Source: T3Sed10-241 sp036796255
GTDB taxonomy: Bacteria > Bacteroidota > Bacteroidia > Flavobacteriales_D > Cryomorphaceae
Assembly: GCA_036796255.1 (NCBI GenBank)
Contig: DAIRDH010000098.1
Span: 1 to 8,998 of the forward strand
Direction of reading: 5' to 3'
DNA length: 8,998 bases
This document shows positions 6,023 through 8,998 of the stretch, piece after piece. Under the pieces are notes generated by a model. It ran no database searches, was not told where the DNA came from, and saw nothing but the letters and a program-made list of their open reading frames with translations. How positions within the stretch are numbered: position 1 is the stretch's first letter; each line of letters opens with the position of its first letter. Position numbers and translations under genes: made by a program.

Positions 6023-7978
6023 TTAATGTTTTTGTTCAACCTTACCCAAAAGGGCATTAATTTCTTTTTCAATATGTTCAGTAAATCCGGTTACGCTCAT
6101 GCTTCCCAGATCACCTTCTCCTTGCTTGCGCACCGAAACGGTATTCGAATTTTCTTCGTCTTCGCCTACAATCAGCATGTAAGGTATTTTTTCAACCTCT
6201 GCATCCCTGATTTTTCGGCCTACTTTTTCGTTGCGCTCGTCAATGAGGGCGCGAATATCGCAATTATTTAGCGCTTTTGAAACTTCTGCGGCGTAATTGT
6301 GGAATTTTTCACTTACCGGCAATATCTTCACCTGCTCCGGTGTGAGCCAGATGGGGAATTTTCCGGCGCAATGCTCAATAAGCACTGCTACAAATCTTTC
6401 CATACTGCCGAAAGGAGCGCGGTGTATCATCACCGGCCTGTGCTTTTGGTTGTCCTGACCCACGTACTCCAGTTCAAATCGCTCCGGCAGGTTGTAATCC
6501 ACCTGAATGGTGCCCAGCTGCCACTTGCGGCCGATGGCATCGCGCACCATAAAGTCGAGCTTAGGACCGTAAAACGCCGCTTCGCCTTCTTCAATCACGT
6601 AGTTGAGACCCTCTTCGTTCACCGCTTCGAGTATGGCCTTTTCAGCCTTTTCCCAATTCTCATCGCTGCCGATGTACTTCTCCGGCTTCTTGGGGTCGCG
6701 GAGTGATACCTGAGTCACGAAGTCGTTAAAGCTCAGTGTACTGAATATGTAGAGCACCAGGTTGATCACTTTTTTGAACTCCTCTTTCACCTGCTCTGGC
6801 GTGCAGAAGATGTGCGCATCGTCTTGCGTAAAACCGCGTACGCGGGTGAGTCCGTGAAGTTCGCCACTTTGCTCGTAGCGGTACACTGTTCCAAATTCCG
6901 CAAAGCGAACCGGAAGATCGCGGTAGGAGTGGGGTTCAGATTTGTATATCTCGCAGTGGTGGGGACAATTCATAGGTTTCAGCAGGTACTCTTCGCCCTC
7001 GTGGGGGGTGAGGATGGGCTGAAATGAGTCCTGACCGTATTTGGCATAATGGCCCGAAGTCACGTAAAGTTCTTTGCTCCCGATGTGCGGCGTAATTACC
7101 GGAAGGTAGCCCGCTTTCTTCTGTGCCTCTTTCAGGAAATTTTCAAGGCGTTCTCTGAGCATGGCGCCTTTGGGCATCCACAGTGGCAGGCCCATGCCCA
7201 CCTTTTGGGAAAATGTGAACAAGCCCATTTCCTTGCCCAGCTTTCGGTGGTCGCGTTTTTGGGCTTCCTCAAGCAGTTCGAGGTATTCCTTCAGGTCCTT
7301 TTGCTTGGGGAAAGTGATGCCGTAGATGCGCGTCAACTGCTTTCTCTTTTCATCGCCGCGCCAGTAGGCACCAGCGATAGAAGTGAGTTTTACAGCTTTT
7401 ACAAAAGAGGTGTCGGGAATGTGCGGTCCGCGGCAGAGGTCGGTGAAGCCGCCTTGCTCATAAAAAGTGATGCTGCCATCCTCGAGGTCTTCGATAAGCT
7501 CAAGTTTATACTCATCTCCCTTTTCGGTAAAATATTTTATTGCTTCAGCCTTACGAACTTCATGCCTTACGTAAGGATTCTTTTGTCTGCCGAGCTCCAG
7601 AATTTTGGCTTCGATTTTCTCGAAATCCTTGTCGCTGATGCTTTCCTCGCCGAGGTCAACGTCGTAATAGAATCCATTTTCGACAGGGGGGCCTATGGCA
7701 AATTTGATTTTCGGAAAGAAGTGCTGAAGGGCCTCAGCCATAAGGTGGGCTGATGAGTGCCACATGGTGGTTTTGCCCTCATCGTCGTTCCAGGTGAGCA
7801 GTTGCAGTTGCGCATCCGACTGTATGGGCCGTGTAGCATCAACCACTTCGCCATTCACTTTTGCGGCAAGCACATTGCGGGCCAGGCCTTCGCTGATATC
7901 CCGGGCCACGTCAAGGGAGGTGATGCCAGCGCTGTAAGAACGCTCGGAGCCGTCGGGGAGGGTAATTTTAATGTCCAT
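6023..7978 (-). CDS. thrS: Threonyl-tRNA synthetase
   Basis: ThrRS charges tRNA-Thr and hydrolyses mischarged Ser-tRNA-Thr. The 651 residues contain, in order: a TGS domain (about 1-62); the editing domain with its HxxxH (H74, H78) and C182/H186 in DLCRGPH; the class II catalytic core (about 240-540); and the anticodon-binding domain (about 548-645). The active-site zinc ligands are C338 (NCPHHCEIY), H389 (DDAHIF) and H519 (MIHRAP), matching C334, H385 and H511 of the E. coli enzyme. Motif 2 (TVYRYEQSGELHGLTRVRGF) and motif 3 (HRAPFGSMERF) are intact, so the enzyme should be fully active in charging and editing. It is the first gene of the translation operon, preceded by -7 elements within 40 nt. 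Its leader appears too short for an E. coli-type operator domain. Confidence 0.98.
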   Translation of the reverse strand: MDIKITLPDGSERSYSAGITSLDVARDISEGLARNVLAAKVNGEVVDATRPIQSDAQLQLLTWNDDEGKTTMWHSSAHLMAEALQHFFPKIKFAIGPPVENGFYYDVDLGEESISDKDFEKIEAKILELGRQKNPYVRHEVRKAEAIKYFTEKGDEYKLELIEDLEDGSITFYEQGGFTDLCRGPHIPDTSFVKAVKLTSIAGAYWRGDEKRKQLTRIYGITFPKQKDLKEYLELLEEAQKRDHRKLGKEMGLFTFSQKVGMGLPLWMPKGAMLRERLENFLKEAQKKAGYLPVITPHIGSKELYVTSGHYAKYGQDSFQPILTPHEGEEYLLKPMNCPHHCEIYKSEPHSYRDLPVRFAEFGTVYRYEQSGELHGLTRVRGFTQDDAHIFCTPEQVKEEFKKVINLVLYIFSTLSFNDFVTQVSLRDPKKPEKYIGSDENWEKAEKAILEAVNEEGLNYVIEEGEAAFYGPKLDFMVRDAIGRKWQLGTIQVDYNLPERFELEYVGQDNQKHRPVMIHRAPFGSMERFVAVLIEHCAGKFPIWLTPEQVKILPVSEKFHNYAAEVSKALNNCDIRALIDERNEKVGRKIRDAEVEKIPYMLIVGEDEENSNTVSVRKQGEGDLGSMSVTGFTEHIEKEINALLGKVEQKH

Positions 7979-7998
7979 GTGGGTTTTTCTAAGGGGGG

Positions 7999-8015
7999 CA
8001 AATTTAGCAAATGTA
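7999..8015 (-). promoter_or_regulatory. Two tandem -7 elements before thrS
   Basis: On the minus strand TACATTTG (8015-8008) and TAAATTTG (8006-7999) both match TAnnTTTG exactly, 9 nt apart. The upstream one would give a leader of about 23 nt, the downstream one about 14 nt. The nearest TTG (8042-8040) is 24 nt above the first element, slightly long for a -33 element. This is the likely promoter of the thrS-infC-rpmI-rplT operon. Confidence 0.5.
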
Positions 8016-8038
8016 CCCTTGGAAAAAAACCTTGGGTA

Positions 8039-8473
8039 TCAACGTTTGAAAACCTCGATTTCCTTGGTACGGATTACGAGGTCGGTAAACTTGCCGTTGA
8101 ACTTGGTGGCGCGCACCATATGGTTGTCGATCCAGTGGTAATTGCCGCCGCGGGGCTTGCCTACCAGCAGGCCGTGGTATTTGAATCCGTGCTTGTTGAG
8201 CCAGGTTTCGGTGATTTCGCGGTGTTCTTCGGTGCGGGAGGTGAAAAAGGTGATGATATGCCCCTGGTCGTACCATTTATTGATAATCTCAAGCGCATCA
8301 GCGTAAGGTTCGCATGTTCCCATGCGCTCGGGCTCCTCATTGGGTACATCGTCGGTGATCGTACCATCGATGTCGATCAGGTAGTTCTTAACATCCTTGC
8401 CCAGAAGTGGCGATGCCTCTCTTCCGTGTTCATCAAAGGTCTTTTTCAGTTCGTGTCCGGCCGATTGTGGCAT
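8039..8473 (-). CDS. Small HAD-superfamily phosphatase, substrate unknown
   Basis: This 144-residue cytoplasmic protein has the HAD hydrolase motifs in order: motif I YLIDIDGT (nucleophile D34, acid/base D36), motif II FFTSR (T78, S79), a motif III lysine in VGKPRGGN (K106), and a motif IV acidic residue in HWIDNHMV (D116). The short spacing leaves no room for a large cap domain, so it is a minimal, capless type, as in enzymes acting on phosphorylated macromolecules or on small phosphates open to solvent. The first 25 residues (MPQSAGHELKKTFDEHGREA) are polar and of unknown role. It lies upstream of thrS on the same strand with a 60-nt gap that holds a separate promoter. The activity class is well supported by motifs; no substrate can be named. 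Confidence 0.8.
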   Translation of the reverse strand: MPQSAGHELKKTFDEHGREASPLLGKDVKNYLIDIDGTITDDVPNEEPERMGTCEPYADALEIINKWYDQGHIITFFTSRTEEHREITETWLNKHGFKYHGLLVGKPRGGNYHWIDNHMVRATKFNGKFTDLVIRTKEIEVFKR

Positions 8474-8508
8474 ATGTACAGCGTTTTCAAGTGTATAAAA
8501 TAAAGGAG

Positions 8509-8516
8509 CAAAGGTA
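8509..8516 (-). promoter_or_regulatory. Possible -7 element of the HAD phosphatase gene
   Basis: The minus strand reads TACCTTTG, matching TAnnTTTG. Transcription would start near 8503, about 30 nt before the ATG at 8473. I find no convincing -33 TTG at normal spacing. Apart from this and the tRNA promoter, I see nothing in the 8474-8646 gap. Confidence 0.4.
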
Positions 8517-8607
8517 GTTCAAATTGCCACTTTGGCCCATTTCTAATTGTTATTTTTACACTAAGTTATTGACTTCAAAAGCCGGCAGGAAAAGTTTACA
8601 ATGCAGT

Positions 8608-8636
8608 TTGCAATTTCTTAAACCTTATTATCTTTG
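8608..8636 (+). promoter_or_regulatory. Bacteroidota-type promoter of tRNA-Ser
   Basis: TATCTTTG at 8629-8636 matches the -7 consensus exactly, and TTG at 8608-8610 lies 18 nt upstream. Both elements are well placed. Transcription would start around 8642, only a few bases before the mature tRNA 5' end at 8647. Confidence 0.7.
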
Positions 8637-8646
8637 CGCTCCCATT

Positions 8647-8872
<226 letters not shown>

Positions 8873-8880
8873 TAGCCCCC

Positions 8881-8914
8881 CCCTCGGGGATCACCGCGAG
8901 GCAGGAGCGGTAAT
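8881..8914. other. Spacer between repeat copies, able to form a hairpin
   Basis: GGGGATCACCGC (8886-8897) pairs with GCGGTAATCCCC (8907-8918) with one mismatch, so the spacer and the first four bases of copy 2 could form a stem around a 9-nt loop. This fold would compete with the palindrome pairing of copy 2. I see no gene here. Confidence 0.5.
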
Positions 8915-8998
8915 CCCCAGCTTGAGCAAAAAAATGGGGGATGAAAAAACCCGCCGTCGCCTTTTCGGCGACGGCGTGGGTTTTGCTTGCAGGCCCCC
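8915..8998 (+). repeat. Direct repeat, copy 2 (84 nt, reaches window edge)
   Basis: This copy lies 118 nt downstream of copy 1 with the same 37-nt head. Its stem (8952-8961 with 8967-8976, loop TTTTC) differs from copy 1 at three base pairs, and each change is matched on the opposite strand. The bulge is TG instead of AG. The tail differs by a few bases, including one small gap. The array may continue past the end of the window. Confidence 0.85.

Noticed and set aside
7049..7753. Long open frame (234 codons) on the plus strand
   Set aside because: It lies wholly opposite thrS, whose domains and zinc ligands are intact; the translation has no recognisable motif.
7757..8503. Open frame of 248 codons on the plus strand
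   Set aside because: It crosses the antisense of both thrS and the HAD gene and their promoter gap; it looks like a codon-bias shadow.

Overview
The window looks like chromosomal housekeeping DNA from a member of the Bacteroidota. The evidence is the RecA and IF3 sequence types, the lack of Shine-Dalgarno sequences before the genes, and several upstream matches to the Bacteroidota -7 promoter element TAnnTTTG (before the peroxiredoxin gene, the NHL-repeat gene, thrS, the HAD gene and the tRNA). I cannot place it below phylum level. I see no phage, transposase, CRISPR or defence genes.

Layout. Bases 1-1620 (+): a promoter, a BCP-type peroxiredoxin gene, then recA 12 nt downstream, closed by a 12-bp terminator. 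Bases 1660-2688 (+): a lipoprotein made almost entirely of TPR repeats. It converges, with only 2 nt between the stops, on a 676-residue secreted protein on the minus strand (2691-4721). That protein has a thioredoxin-like domain, an NHL beta-propeller and a C-terminal beta domain, the architecture of animal NHLRC2, but lacks redox cysteines. Bases 4763-7978 (-): the translation operon thrS-infC-rpmI-rplT, ending in a terminator. infC has no ATG and appears to start at an ATA codon 3 nt after the thrS stop and in the same frame. Bases 8039-8473 (-): a small HAD-family phosphatase. Bases 8608-8735 (+): a promoter and tRNA-Ser(GCU).

Bases 8736-8998 hold no gene but are highly structured. Two direct copies of an 84-nt repeat lie 118 nt apart, and a third, inverted copy begins at the base after the tRNA discriminator. 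The direct copies share an identical 37-nt head, followed by a hairpin whose stem differs between copies at three base pairs, all compensated on the other side. This is the least explained part of the window, and it runs to the window edge.

The genes do not form one pathway. The functional groups are oxidative-stress defence with recombinational repair (bcp-recA), threonyl-tRNA charging with initiation and 50S assembly (thrS-infC-rpmI-rplT), and two envelope proteins of unknown role.
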